Source: Bacteroidota bacterium (GTDB taxonomy: Bacteria > Bacteroidota > Bacteroidia > Bacteroidales > Lentimicrobiaceae). Taken from it: a stretch of DNA of 64,000 nucleotides. The stretch's first letter is position 1, and the number at the start of each line of letters is the position of its first letter. The DNA is taken from contig JAEZNO010000001.1 in assembly GCA_023441805.1 (NCBI GenBank), positions 62,001-126,000 on the forward strand, in the 5' to 3' direction. Below the pieces are notes generated by a model, which was given only the letters and a program-made list of their open reading frames with translations, made no database searches and was not told the origin of the DNA. This document shows, one piece after another, positions 8,609 to 17,330 of this stretch. The position numbers were made by a program, and so were the translations under genes.

Positions 8609-9511
8609 ATGATCTCTTACGGCTCATTAATTAAGATTACTGAAACCCCACGTGATGCACAGCAGGGCTTGCCTTACGTCATTTCTCCCCAAAAGAGAGC
8701 TGCATACATTAATGCGTTGGCTAAAGTAGGTTTTGATGTTATTGATTTCGGAAGCTTTGTATCTCCGGCAGCTGTGCCTCAAATGAGTAATCAGGATGAG
8801 GTTCTTCGGTTAGTTGATAAAACTGAAACGCCTTCAAAATTGATGGCTATAGTGGGAAATAAAAGAGGCGGGCATGAAGCTGTAGCTCAGGAAAAAGTGG
8901 ATATAGTCGGATTTCCTTATTCAATTTCGGAAACTTTCTTAAAAAGAAATATCAATTCAACGAGTGAAAAAGCAAATGAAACAATTGAGTATCTTGCTAA
9001 TATCACGCGTCAATCAGGAAAGGATTTAAGGATATTCATGAGTATGGCCTTTGGTAATCCTTATGGTGACAGGTGGGATATAAAAGAAATGAAAAAACAT
9101 ATTGCACGGTTTATCGACCTTGGTGTAAGAACTATCACTTTATCAGATACCATTGGAATGGCCACTCCTGATTTAATCTCGCGAACTATGGAAGCTATGA
9201 TAGGTAAGTGGCAGGAAGTTGAGTTTGGTCTACATATTCATACAAAACCAAATGAGTGGTATGATAAAATTAAGGCTGCATGGGATGCCGGCTGCTATTC
9301 GTTCGACGGTGTTCTTAACGGAATTGGCGGGTGTCCGATGACCGGTTATGAACTTATTGGAAATCTTAGTACTCTTAGCTTGCTCAAATTTATTAAAGAC
9401 AATAAAATTCCTGCCAAAATCAATGAAGAAGCACTCGGACAAGCGATGCTTACAGCTTCCGAGACCTATGAGGTTGAGTTTACTTATCCCGATTTGGCTC
9501 ACCGTAATTGA
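8609..9511 (+). CDS. liuE: Hydroxymethylglutaryl-CoA lyase
   Basis: A 300-residue TIM-barrel lyase of the DRE-TIM family. ITLSDTIGMATP and the HIHTKP metal-binding HxH segment are present. NGIGGCPM contains the cysteine-bearing loop (GxGGCP) required by HMG-CoA lyases. It splits HMG-CoA into acetoacetate and acetyl-CoA, the last leucine-degradation step. The acetoacetate can be activated by the CoA-transferase at 15743-17145. It is the last gene of the cluster, 115 bases after the dehydrogenase. Confidence 0.9.
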   Translation: MISYGSLIKITETPRDAQQGLPYVISPQKRAAYINALAKVGFDVIDFGSFVSPAAVPQMSNQDEVLRLVDKTETPSKLMAIVGNKRGGHEAVAQEKVDIVGFPYSISETFLKRNINSTSEKANETIEYLANITRQSGKDLRIFMSMAFGNPYGDRWDIKEMKKHIARFIDLGVRTITLSDTIGMATPDLISRTMEAMIGKWQEVEFGLHIHTKPNEWYDKIKAAWDAGCYSFDGVLNGIGGCPMTGYELIGNLSTLSLLKFIKDNKIPAKINEEALGQAMLTASETYEVEFTYPDLAHRN

Positions 9512-9605
9512 GCTTCCAGCATACATGTTCACTTACTCAACCGCTGATTAGGGAAATTCATAAAACATTAGTTACGAATGCAGAAGAATGTTGGAATCAT
9601 TTTTG

Positions 9606-9613
9606 TATTTTTG
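9606..9613 (+). promoter_or_regulatory. -7 promoter element of corA
   Basis: TATTTTTG matches TAnnTTTG, 62 bases before the start codon. No -33 element at standard spacing was found. Confidence 0.45.
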
Positions 9614-9662
9614 CACTTCGAAAAAAATATCCTAAGGGAATGTAGAAATCTGTAAATACAAA

Positions 9663-9670
9663 AAGGAGGG
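9663..9670 (+). promoter_or_regulatory. Strong Shine-Dalgarno sequence of corA
   Basis: AAGGAGGG ends 5 bases before the ATG at 9676. Almost all other host genes in the window lack such a site, so it stands out. It also confirms the corA start. Confidence 0.7.
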
Positions 9671-9675
9671 TTCCA

Positions 9676-10587
9676 ATGATTGAGACCATAAAAATCGGTA
9701 CACTAAAGTGGCATCAAATACTTGACCCTTCTGATGAAGATTTACAATTCCTAAAAGAAAATTTCCACTTCCACCCCCTCGACATCGAAGACTGCCGTAG
9801 CCGCGCTAATCAACGTCCTAAGATAGATATCTACGACGACTATTATTTCATGATACTTCATTTCCCCTATTTCGACAGGTGGAACCGGTTTCTGAAAGTT
9901 AAAGAAGTAAAAATATTCTGGGGGGCTGATTTTATAATCACAATAGGTAAGTCACATTGGGTAGTTAAAAATCTGTTTAATAGTGGTCGTGAACCTGAAG
10001 ACAACTACCGTGTCAGGGAGGTGGGAACCAGCGATGCACTGCTTTATAAAATCCTTGAGCACCTGATGCTCGAATCTTTATCGCTGTTAAGTAAACTAGG
10101 GGTGGAAGTTGACCTAATTAACCGTGATCTCTTTAATAAGCGTGCAGAAAGAACAATTGAGCGTATCTCACTCACAAGGAAAAACATTATTCTGGTGAAT
10201 ACAATCTTCAAACCTCAGCTAAGATTATTCCACAAATTTGAATCAGGTGAAATTGAAGGCTTTGCTGAGAACATGGAAGATTACTGGGGAAATATTCTTG
10301 ACTATTACCAGAAGATGTGGGATATGACCGAAGATTACCAGGAAATTGTTGAAGGTTTATCTAAGACTTTCGATTCATTACAGACTAACCGAACAAATGA
10401 GATCATGAAGGTTCTCACTTTAATCTCATCAATTCTACTACCTTTAACCTTCATAGCCAGTCTGTACGGCATGAATATTGGACTGCCATTTCAGGATCAG
10501 CCACATTCATTCTCATTGCTAATGATCTTTATGATCTTGTTAGCCGGTAGTATGATCTTTCTTTTTAAGAAGAAAAAATGGATGTAG
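9676..10587 (+). CDS. corA: CorA-family magnesium/divalent cation transporter
   Basis: A 303-residue protein with a long cytoplasmic N-domain and two C-terminal membrane helices (about residues 243-263 and 274-295). The first helix ends in YGMNIGLPF, the GMN signature of the CorA pore. It forms a pentameric inner-membrane channel for Mg2+ (Co2+/Ni2+ in some members). The tail KKKKW faces the cytosol. It ends 2 bases before the convergent trpS gene with no terminator between them. Confidence 0.93.
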   Translation: MIETIKIGTLKWHQILDPSDEDLQFLKENFHFHPLDIEDCRSRANQRPKIDIYDDYYFMILHFPYFDRWNRFLKVKEVKIFWGADFIITIGKSHWVVKNLFNSGREPEDNYRVREVGTSDALLYKILEHLMLESLSLLSKLGVEVDLINRDLFNKRAERTIERISLTRKNIILVNTIFKPQLRLFHKFESGEIEGFAENMEDYWGNILDYYQKMWDMTEDYQEIVEGLSKTFDSLQTNRTNEIMKVLTLISSILLPLTFIASLYGMNIGLPFQDQPHSFSLLMIFMILLAGSMIFLFKKKKWM

Positions 10588-10589
10588 GA

Positions 10590-11585
10590 TTAAAAGGGCT
10601 TAAATCCTATAATTTCTCTTACCTCTCTTATTGTTTTTGAAGCGCTTTCATGAGCTTTCTCACGCCCTGTATTAACTACCTTCCTGAGATAGTCATTGTT
10701 GGCTGAAAGCTCTTTAATTCGTTCGCGGAAAGGTTCAGTAAACAGCACTATATCTTCAGCGAGCTGTTTCTTCATGTCGCCGTATCGTATATTGCAATTA
10801 TTGTATGCTTCTTCGAAAAAGGTCAGTGTTTCAGGCTTTGACATTACCCTCATCAGGTAAAATAAATTTTCAATTGCCTGAGGTTTGGGTTGATTGGGTT
10901 CAGTTGGACCACTATCAGTCACAGCCTTCATTACCTTTTTGCGGATAATGGCAGCATCGTCGCCCAGGAAGATAGCATTCCCCTCCCCTTCTGATTTGCC
11001 CATCTTTGTGCTCCCATCTAATCCCGGTATTTTAATAAGCTCATCACCGAAATTGTATGCTACAGGTTCAGGAAAGTAATCAACATTATACATCCGGTTG
11101 AATCTGTTAGCAAAGGTGCGTGTCATCTCAAGATGTTGCTCCTGGTCTTTCCCAACAGGAACTTTATGCGCTTTATGCATAATAATATCTGCTGCCATCA
11201 ATGTAGGATAGGTCAGTAATCCTGCATTGATATTGTCGGGTTGTGTTCTAGCTTTATCTTTAAATGAAGTAACCCTTTCCAGTTCTCCCTTATAAGCATT
11301 CATGTTGAGGAATAAGTACAACTCAGCTACTTCAGGCACGTCACTTTGCAAATAAAGGGTTGCCTTTTCAGGATCAAGCCCTGCTGCCAGATAATCAACT
11401 AATACACTTTTAACATTTCCATGCAGGTCGACAGGCGTGGGATGAGTGGTTAATGAGTGATAATCAGCAATGAAGAAATAGCAATTATCCGAGTCCTGCA
11501 TTTTGATAAAATTACGCAGGGCACCAAAATAGTTACCAAGGTGAAGGTTGCCGGTTGGCCTTATTCCACTTACAACAATACTCAT
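10590..11585 (-). CDS. trpS: Tryptophanyl-tRNA synthetase
   Basis: 331 residues, usual for bacterial TrpS. Class I signatures are present: PTGNLHLGNY (HIGH-type) near residue 10 and KMGKSEG (KMSKS-type) near 194. GKDQEQHLEMTR is also typical. It charges tRNA-Trp in the cytosol. It lies downstream of rng on the same strand with a 20-base gap, so the two may be cotranscribed. Confidence 0.96.
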   Translation of the reverse strand: MSIVVSGIRPTGNLHLGNYFGALRNFIKMQDSDNCYFFIADYHSLTTHPTPVDLHGNVKSVLVDYLAAGLDPEKATLYLQSDVPEVAELYLFLNMNAYKGELERVTSFKDKARTQPDNINAGLLTYPTLMAADIIMHKAHKVPVGKDQEQHLEMTRTFANRFNRMYNVDYFPEPVAYNFGDELIKIPGLDGSTKMGKSEGEGNAIFLGDDAAIIRKKVMKAVTDSGPTEPNQPKPQAIENLFYLMRVMSKPETLTFFEEAYNNCNIRYGDMKKQLAEDIVLFTEPFRERIKELSANNDYLRKVVNTGREKAHESASKTIREVREIIGFKPF

Positions 11586-11605
11586 TAGTCAATAGGTTAG
11601 TTTAT

Positions 11606-13156
11606 TTACATTTTGATCTCATCTTCAGCTTTGTTGAAGAAATGGTATTCAAGCATCTGATAAGAACTCATGGGCTTCAGGCGAATCCACCTGTTAAATT
11701 TAAAGAACCACTTCATTCTGATTGAGTAAATGCCTTTTGTGAGATAAGCATGGATATAAGGATGAAGTGCAATTTTTATGTAAGGCTCATTCTGATCCTG
11801 AATCAGGAAACGTATATTGTTTTCAATTTGATCGACCAGAATTATTGTTGGCTTAACTTCCCCTGTTCCTCCGCATGAAGGACATTTCTCGAGAATCTGA
11901 ATTGTCATTTCAGGTCTGACCCGCTGGCGTGTAACCTGTACCAATCCAAATTTGCTTGGTGGCAGAATGGTATGTTTTGCATGGTCGTGCGCCATCTCCT
12001 CTTTAAGCTTTTGATAAAGCTTTCGACGATTAGCGCCTTCATGCATATCAATAAAGTCAATCACAATAATCCCGCCCATATCACGCAATCGCAATTGCCG
12101 TGCAATTTCAGTTGCCGCCTCAAGATTAACAGCAAGTGCATTCATTTCTTGAGAGATCTCTGAATTTACCCTGTGGCCACTGTTTACATCAATAACGTGA
12201 AGAGCTTCGGTATGCTCAATGATAAGATAAACACCACTTTTAATGGTAATGATCTTACCAAATGAGTTCTTTATTTGCTTATCAATTCCAAAGTTCTCAA
12301 AAATTGGTACTTTGCCTTTATAAAGCTTTAAGATTTCAAGCTTATCAGGCGCAATAGTACGGATATAATTTTTGATTTCTTCGTATATCAAAGCGTCATC
12401 AACATGGATACTGTTGAATGACTCATTCAATAAGTCGCGAAGAATTGCTGTTGTCCTGTCGATTTCACTCAGTACTCTCAATGGAGCTTTAGCACCATTC
12501 AGCTTAGCAACACACGAGTCCCATTTCTCAACCAGATTACGGAGGTCGGCATCAAGATCGGCTACCTTTTTATTTTCGGCGACAGTACGAATGATAACGC
12601 CAAAGTTCTTAGGTTTAATACTGGTTATTAGTCTTTTCAGACGATTACGTTCGTCGAGACTTTTGATTTTTTGTGAAACGGAAACACGTTCAGAGAAAGG
12701 TACTAAGACGAGGTAACGGCCGGCGAAGGAGATTTCAGAAGAGATTCTGGGACCTTTGGTAGATATTGGTTCTTTTGCAATTTGGACCAATACCTGTTGA
12801 TTAGGTGTTAATACCTGTGTTATTTTACCGGTCTTCTCGATGTCCGGTTCAGGTTGGAAATCCTGAAGTTTAGGCATATCGGGCCTTCCGGACAAATAAA
12901 TTTTTAGTAGTTTATTTAGAGAATTGACTTGCGGACCCAAGTCGAGGTAGTGTAAGAAAGCATCTTTTTCATAGCCGACATCAACAAAAGCAGCATTGAG
13001 GCCTGGCATGATCTTTTTGACCCTTCCAAGGTAAATATCCCCTACTGCAAAGTTGTTGTTGGTTTTTTCTTTATTTAGTTCAACCAGAACTTTATCTTCA
13101 AGTAAGGCAATATTTACCTCAGATTGTTCAGCGTTGATAATAAGTTCCTTATTCAA
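11606..13156 (-). CDS. rng: Ribonuclease G (RNase E/G family)
   Basis: 516 residues, fitting RNase G rather than the much longer RNase E. It has an N-terminal S1 RNA-binding domain (VGDIYLGRVKKIMPGLNAAFVDVG), a 5'-sensor/RNase H-like part, and the catalytic DNase-I-like domain with metal aspartates in VIDVNSGH and IVIDFIDM. The zinc-link CPSCGGTG follows near residue 430. It is an endonuclease for rRNA 5' maturation and mRNA decay. It follows the hup/AURKAIP1 genes, and a strong inverted repeat lies in its leader (13235-13274). Confidence 0.95.
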   Translation of the reverse strand: MNKELIINAEQSEVNIALLEDKVLVELNKEKTNNNFAVGDIYLGRVKKIMPGLNAAFVDVGYEKDAFLHYLDLGPQVNSLNKLLKIYLSGRPDMPKLQDFQPEPDIEKTGKITQVLTPNQQVLVQIAKEPISTKGPRISSEISFAGRYLVLVPFSERVSVSQKIKSLDERNRLKRLITSIKPKNFGVIIRTVAENKKVADLDADLRNLVEKWDSCVAKLNGAKAPLRVLSEIDRTTAILRDLLNESFNSIHVDDALIYEEIKNYIRTIAPDKLEILKLYKGKVPIFENFGIDKQIKNSFGKIITIKSGVYLIIEHTEALHVIDVNSGHRVNSEISQEMNALAVNLEAATEIARQLRLRDMGGIIVIDFIDMHEGANRRKLYQKLKEEMAHDHAKHTILPPSKFGLVQVTRQRVRPEMTIQILEKCPSCGGTGEVKPTIILVDQIENNIRFLIQDQNEPYIKIALHPYIHAYLTKGIYSIRMKWFFKFNRWIRLKPMSSYQMLEYHFFNKAEDEIKM

Positions 13157-13234
13157 TCCACTGGCATTTAATATTTTATAAAAACCAGAATCAATCTATT
13201 AAGTAATAGAATGATTCATAACATAGGATTACTC

Positions 13235-13274
13235 CATCACGTACCAAATAAATTTAGTAAAGTGGCACGTGATG
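13235..13274 (-). promoter_or_regulatory. Hairpin in the rng leader
   Basis: On the minus-strand RNA, CAUCACGUGCCA (13274-13263) pairs with UGGUACGUGAUG (13246-13235) over 12 positions with a single G-U. There is no U-run after it, so a simple terminator is unlikely. It sits between the AURKAIP1 stop (13299) and the rng start (13156). Possible roles are RNA processing, attenuation or autoregulation by RNase G. Confidence 0.5.
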
Positions 13275-13298
13275 AGTTTCCCCATTAACTAAGAAAAA

Positions 13299-13388
13299 CT
13301 ATTTCTTTTTATGTCTATTCTTGCGCAAACGTTTTTTCCGTTTGTGCGTAGCCATTTTATGTCTTTTTCTTTTCTTTCCGCTAGGCAT
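13299..13388 (-). CDS. AURKAIP1/COX24-domain small basic protein (29 residues)
   Basis: The ATG at 13388 gives a 29-residue, Lys/Arg/His-rich peptide starting MPSGKKRKRHKMATHKRKKR and ending HKKK. Almost every Bacteroidota genome has a close copy between hup and rng, annotated as AURKAIP1/COX24-domain protein. That domain is shared with the mitochondrial small-subunit ribosomal protein mS38, so a ribosome-associated role is likely. It is too short for most gene finders. It lies 28 bases downstream of hup. Confidence 0.85.
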   Translation of the reverse strand: MPSGKKRKRHKMATHKRKKRLRKNRHKKK

Positions 13389-13416
13389 TGTTAAACTATT
13401 TTTAAATGAACAAACT

Positions 13417-13701
13417 TTATTGAACCTTGTTTTTTACGTCAAACACAAAAGTCTTGGCAGGCTTGAAAGCCGGGATAAAATGTGCCGGGATGATGATGGT
13501 TGTGTTTTTAGAAATGTTACGACCTGTTTTCTCAGCTCTTTTCTTAGTTGTAAAGCTACCGAAACCTCTTAGGTAAACGCTTTCACCCTTAGCAAGTGAA
13601 CTCTTTACTGATTCCATGAAAGCCTCAATGGTCTGCTGTACGGCAACCTTCTCCAGATTGGTCTTATTAGCAATCTCAGCTACAATTTCTGCTTTTGTCA
13701 T
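13417..13701 (-). CDS. hup: HU-family DNA-binding protein
   Basis: 94 residues beginning MTKAEIVAEIANKT, with GFGSFTTKKRAEKTGRN (beta-arm entry, HU/IHF signature) and an IIPAHFIPAFKPAK segment. It is a nucleoid-associated dimer that bends DNA. A -7 element at 13753-13760 probably drives hup, the AURKAIP1 peptide and rng together. Confidence 0.95.
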   Translation of the reverse strand: MTKAEIVAEIANKTNLEKVAVQQTIEAFMESVKSSLAKGESVYLRGFGSFTTKKRAEKTGRNISKNTTIIIPAHFIPAFKPAKTFVFDVKNKVQ

Positions 13702-13752
13702 GTTGGTTGAAATTTTTTAATGATTTGATACTAAATTTTTTAAAGCGGGCTG

Positions 13753-13760
13753 CAAATATA
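13753..13760 (-). promoter_or_regulatory. -7 promoter element of hup
   Basis: On the minus strand this reads TATATTTG (TAnnTTTG), 51 bases before the hup ATG. The rest of 13761-14032 holds no gene I can support. Confidence 0.5.
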
Positions 13761-14032
13761 AGAGAATTTGTAACAACTGAAAAATTTAAGTGCTTTTTTA
13801 ACAGCCAAATATCTCTATTTTAATTAATTCAACATTCTATCACTCATTAAAACAGCATTTACTATTTCATAATTCAATGGTATAAAAATAATAAATGGTC
13901 GCTTCTTAATCGACATTACCTTACACAACTAAACTTACACGTAATCAATTAATTGCTTTTAAAATCTTTCTTGAGGTATTTATCCACGTCCCTTGTTCTG
14001 TAGAAAACTTTTTACAAAGAAGTGAGATTTTT

Positions 14033-14063
14033 TTTGGCACTGATTAAAATGATACTACATTTG
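14033..14063 (+). promoter_or_regulatory. Full Bacteroidota promoter of ssb
   Basis: TTTG at 14033-14036 and TACATTTG at 14056-14063 are 19 bases apart. This matches the TTTG-N19-TAnnTTTG layout of the primary sigma factor of this phylum. The start codon is 36 bases downstream. It is the best-formed promoter I found here. Confidence 0.75.
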
Positions 14064-14098
14064 TATTTACCTAATAAACCAATTTAATATAGTGTGAT

Positions 14099-14530
14099 AT
14101 GGCAAGAGGAGTTAACAAAGTTATTCTAATCGGTAATCTTGGTAAAGATCCGGAAGTGTTTAGTTTTGATACCGGTGTTAAGAAAGTCACTTTCTCACTC
14201 GCAACAACTGAAATCTACCGGAATAAGGAAGGGCAGGATATTGAACAGACTGAATGGCATAACATAGTTGTATGGAGAAGTCTGGCAGATGTTGCCGAAA
14301 AATACCTTCGTAAGGGTTCACAGGTATACATCGAAGGTCGTATTCGTTATCGTACTTATGAAAAGGATGGCCTGAAAAAGTATATAACTGATATTGAAGC
14401 TGACACTATTAATATGCTTGGTTCAAGGCAGAGTAGTGAAGGAAATCATGGTATGGAACAAAATACTAACAACAACCATATTTCTTCAGCACCAATCTCT
14501 ACTAACGAGCCTGACGATTTGCCATTCTAA
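14099..14530 (+). CDS. ssb: Single-stranded DNA-binding protein
   Basis: 143 residues: an OB fold (VNKVILIGNLGKDPE at the start; EWHNIVVWRSLADVAEKYLRKGSQVYIEG in two motifs), a polar Gln/Asn/Ser linker, and the acidic C-terminal tip DDLPF that recruits replication and repair partners. In many Bacteroidota ssb is directly followed by gldE-gldD. Here a metabolic block (14578-18925) separates them. Confidence 0.96.
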   Translation: MARGVNKVILIGNLGKDPEVFSFDTGVKKVTFSLATTEIYRNKEGQDIEQTEWHNIVVWRSLADVAEKYLRKGSQVYIEGRIRYRTYEKDGLKKYITDIEADTINMLGSRQSSEGNHGMEQNTNNNHISSAPISTNEPDDLPF

Positions 14531-14535
14531 GTATT

Positions 14536-14585
14536 AAGTATAGTCTGCTCCGATTACAAAGTAATTTAATGGCAATACTATACTT
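14536..14585. terminator. Inverted repeat between convergent genes
   Basis: AAGTATAGT (14536-14544) pairs perfectly with ACTATACTT (14577-14585), followed by a short T run. It lies between the ssb stop and the end of the convergent lyase-like gene and overlaps the latter's stop codon. It is probably a weak terminator. Confidence 0.4.
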
Positions 14586-15594
14586 TTCCACTTAATGATT
14601 TAGGTATTCGTCCAGTACGAATTGATTCTGAACGCAGACGGCGTCCAACGATTCTTTCAACCATTTTTCCTGTTTCAAGAACACGGTCTATATCAAGATT
14701 CGTTTCTATGCCCATTTCATCCAGCATAACAACTAAATCCTCGGTTGGTACCAGTCCTGTGATGCCGGGATCTTTATAATAATACGAACCGGTGCCTGCT
14801 ACCGGAACACCGTCTACAAAATTAGCCGGCTGCCCTCCGATTCCTCCTAATGATGCCTCATAATTAGTCATACCTGCATGTAATGCCGCGAGCACATTAG
14901 CTAACCCCCACCCTCTTGTTGTGTGAAAGTGGACAATGTGCTTTTCAGGATTTGGAATACTATCAAGCAACATTGAAAAGTATTTATAAACCCTGTCAGG
15001 TGAAGCACTACCATCGTGATCAGCATGTTCAACATCATTAGCACCGATGTCAAGCCATCTCTTGGTAAATTCAATAGCTTTTGTCATTTCAGTAGGACCT
15101 TCTATCGGACACCCCCAAATAGTGCTGACAGTTCCATTTACCTTAATACCGGCATTGTGTGCAAGTGGTATATATTTTTCAGCCATCTGCCAATATTCAC
15201 GCAGTGATAGTCCTGAATTCTTTTTCTGATGTGATTCACTTGTTGATACCATCAACAGAATTCTGTCAGGACCCCACCCTTCGAGCTTTGCCTGAATTGC
15301 TCTTTCTATGGCTTTTTCGCGTATGGTAATAGCAGTAAGGCTTACACCTGACAGCATTGGTGCAATAACCTTACTGCTTCTTAACTTCTTGAATAAAATA
15401 TCGGCATCTTTGAATTGGGGCATTCCCACGGGATTTCCAAAATTGGTAACTTCAATATGCCTGAATCCTGAGAGGATTAGCTGCTCAGCTACCCAAAGCT
15501 TTGCTTCGGTAGGAATAAATTTTTCTTCATGCTGAAATCCATCACGAACTGTGATGTCCCCAATAGTGACTTTCTTTGGAAAATTCATAATCAA
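14578..15594 (-). CDS. HMG-CoA-lyase-like DRE-TIM protein
   Basis: 338 residues. The N-terminus KVTIGDITVRDGFQHEEKFI has the D-x-T-x-R-D-G metal/substrate motif of the pyruvate carboxyltransferase/HMG-CoA lyase superfamily. VHFHTTRGWG supplies the metal HxH. The loop that in true HMG-CoA lyases reads GxGGCP is GIGGQPAN here, so the conserved cysteine is replaced by Gln. The gene is 338 residues against 300 for the canonical lyase at 8609, which keeps the cysteine. It lies upstream-to-downstream with the two CoA-transferase genes on the same strand and is likely cotranscribed. It could be a divergent lyase for another 3-hydroxy-3-methyl-acyl-CoA; the substrate is uncertain. Confidence 0.75.
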   Translation of the reverse strand: MIMNFPKKVTIGDITVRDGFQHEEKFIPTEAKLWVAEQLILSGFRHIEVTNFGNPVGMPQFKDADILFKKLRSSKVIAPMLSGVSLTAITIREKAIERAIQAKLEGWGPDRILLMVSTSESHQKKNSGLSLREYWQMAEKYIPLAHNAGIKVNGTVSTIWGCPIEGPTEMTKAIEFTKRWLDIGANDVEHADHDGSASPDRVYKYFSMLLDSIPNPEKHIVHFHTTRGWGLANVLAALHAGMTNYEASLGGIGGQPANFVDGVPVAGTGSYYYKDPGITGLVPTEDLVVMLDEMGIETNLDIDRVLETGKMVERIVGRRLRSESIRTGRIPKSLSGKV

Positions 15595-15742
15595 ATATTA
15601 CAATTGGTGACTGAAACAAGCAATTATTTCCAAATGTTCATAACGTTCAGCCTGTAGGACAGTCATTAAAGACTCTTACATTCTAAACCCATTCAATCGA
15701 CTACAGGATAAGGAAATTACTTAGCCTATACTCATTCAAACA

Positions 15743-16399
15743 TTAAAATTGCATTTCGGGAATTTCACCTTCCACTATCAATCTTCCTTCAGTAGCCTTA
15801 ATAATTTCATCTACTGTAACCCCCGGAGCTCTTTCGAGAAGTTTAAATCCTTCATCAGTTACTTCTATTACTGCCAGGTCGCTGACAATCTTTTTAACAC
15901 AGCCCACACCTGTTAATGGGAGTGTACATTCTTTCAGCAGTTTCGATTGTCCATCTTTGCTTGTATGCTGCATTGCAACAACAATGTTCTTAGCAGCAGC
16001 TACGAGGTCCATTGCACCACCCATTCCTTTAACCATTTTACCGGGTATCTTCCAACTGGCAATGTCACCTTTGTCGGTTACTTCAAATGCACCTAAAACA
16101 GTTAGATCGACATGTCCGCCGCGTATCATACCAAAACTTGTTGCTGAATCAAAAAATGAACCGCCCGGTAATACTGTCACTGTTTGCTTACCTGCATTAA
16201 TAAGATCAGGATCAGCCTCTCCCTTTAATGGAAATGGTCCTATTCCCAGCATTCCGTTTTCCGATTGAAGTACAACCTCCACTCCTTCGGGTATATAATT
16301 AGCTACGAGAGTAGGAATACCGATACCCAGATTTACATAATAGCCATCTTTTAATTCCTTAGCAATACGCTGTGCTATCTGTTCTTTTGTTAAAGCCAT
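15743..16399 (-). CDS. scoB: 3-oxoacid CoA-transferase, subunit B
   Basis: 218 residues with NLGIGIPTLVANY near the start and LQSENGMLGIGPFP, which contains the catalytic glutamate (SENG motif) that forms the CoA-thioester intermediate. With subunit A (16453) it transfers CoA, typically from succinyl-CoA (or acetyl/butyryl-CoA), to acetoacetate. The genes are 53 bases apart in the order A then B. Acetoacetate from HMG-CoA lyase (8609) is the obvious substrate. Whether the donor is succinyl-CoA or acetyl-CoA cannot be decided from sequence. Confidence 0.93.
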   Translation of the reverse strand: MALTKEQIAQRIAKELKDGYYVNLGIGIPTLVANYIPEGVEVVLQSENGMLGIGPFPLKGEADPDLINAGKQTVTVLPGGSFFDSATSFGMIRGGHVDLTVLGAFEVTDKGDIASWKIPGKMVKGMGGAMDLVAAAKNIVVAMQHTSKDGQSKLLKECTLPLTGVGCVKKIVSDLAVIEVTDEGFKLLERAPGVTVDEIIKATEGRLIVEGEIPEMQF

Positions 16400-16452
16400 G
16401 ATAATTTATATCTTAAATTTCTTTAAAAATCTTATTTAAATGAGAAGAATTG

Positions 16453-17145
16453 CTATTCACGCTCAGTTCTGCGTTCAATCCTCTTTTCATAATTCACGCC
16501 CTGGAATATTCTTTTCACGTAAATACCGGGTGTATGAATTTGGTTAGGATCCAATTCACCGGCAGGTACAAGCTCTTCTACCTCAGCAATGGTAATTTTA
16601 CCTGCAGTAGCCATAGGTCCGTTGAAGTTATTGGCAGTGTTACGGTAGATCAGATTACCATGAGTATCACCTTTCCAGGCTTTAACAATGGCAAAATCAG
16701 CAACCAAACCATACTCAAGTAAGTGGGGTTTACCATCAAAAATTCGTATTTCTTTTCCTTCGGCCACTTCAGTACCATAACCAGCCGGTACATAGAAAGC
16801 CGGAATTCCTGCTCCACCTGCTCTGCAACGTTCAGCAAGAGTACCCTGCGGAATCAGATCAACTTCAAGCTCACCGGCAAGTAGTTGACGTTCAAATTCT
16901 ACATTCTCTCCGACATAAGAAGAGATCATCTTTTTAATCTGCCTTTTCTGAAGCAACAAACCCAGGCCAAAGTCATCAACACCGGCGTTGTTCGAAATAC
17001 ATGTAAGATCTTTAATACCACTTTCAACAAGTGCGTTTATACAATTTTCCGGGATACCGCTTAATCCAAAGCCACCCACCATGAGGGTCATTCCATCTTT
17101 TATTCCTTCGATGGCTTCCCTGGCATCTTTTACTACTTTATTCAT
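16453..17145 (-). CDS. scoA: 3-oxoacid CoA-transferase, subunit A
   Basis: 230 residues. GMTLMVGGFGLSGIPENC near residue 18 is the family I CoA-transferase signature, and SNNAGVDDFGLG and PQGTLAERCRAGGAGIPAFY follow, both standard for SCOT subunit A. First gene of a minus-strand unit continuing with scoB and the lyase-like gene. A -7 element lies 45 bases upstream (17190-17197). Confidence 0.93.
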   Translation of the reverse strand: MNKVVKDAREAIEGIKDGMTLMVGGFGLSGIPENCINALVESGIKDLTCISNNAGVDDFGLGLLLQKRQIKKMISSYVGENVEFERQLLAGELEVDLIPQGTLAERCRAGGAGIPAFYVPAGYGTEVAEGKEIRIFDGKPHLLEYGLVADFAIVKAWKGDTHGNLIYRNTANNFNGPMATAGKITIAEVEELVPAGELDPNQIHTPGIYVKRIFQGVNYEKRIERRTERE

Positions 17146-17189
17146 GCGTTTATTAAGTTATAGTTTTGTTAAGTCTCAATCAGAGATTC

Positions 17190-17197
17190 CAAATTTA
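17190..17197 (-). promoter_or_regulatory. -7 promoter element of scoA
   Basis: On the minus strand this reads TAAATTTG (TAnnTTTG). It faces away from the element of the GAF gene at 17304. Confidence 0.5.
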
Positions 17198-17303
17198 GTG
17201 ATATTTGATGATGGAAATCACCAAGACTCTAATTTTAAGTATTTTATTTAGTCATCTTGATATGTCAAAAAGTGATTAATATCTGAGTAAGTGAGAATTT
17301 GCT

Positions 17304-17311
17304 TATTTTTG
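17304..17311 (+). promoter_or_regulatory. -7 promoter element of the GAF-domain gene
   Basis: TATTTTTG matches TAnnTTTG, 19 bases before the ATG at 17331. Confidence 0.45.
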
Positions 17312-17330
17312 AACTATTAGAAAATAGAAA

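Noticed and set aside
8649..8660. Other CACGTG words (e.g. 3929, 7760, 8652, 13266, 32155, 56033)
   Set aside because: None has the flanking TGTT/AACA arms of parS.
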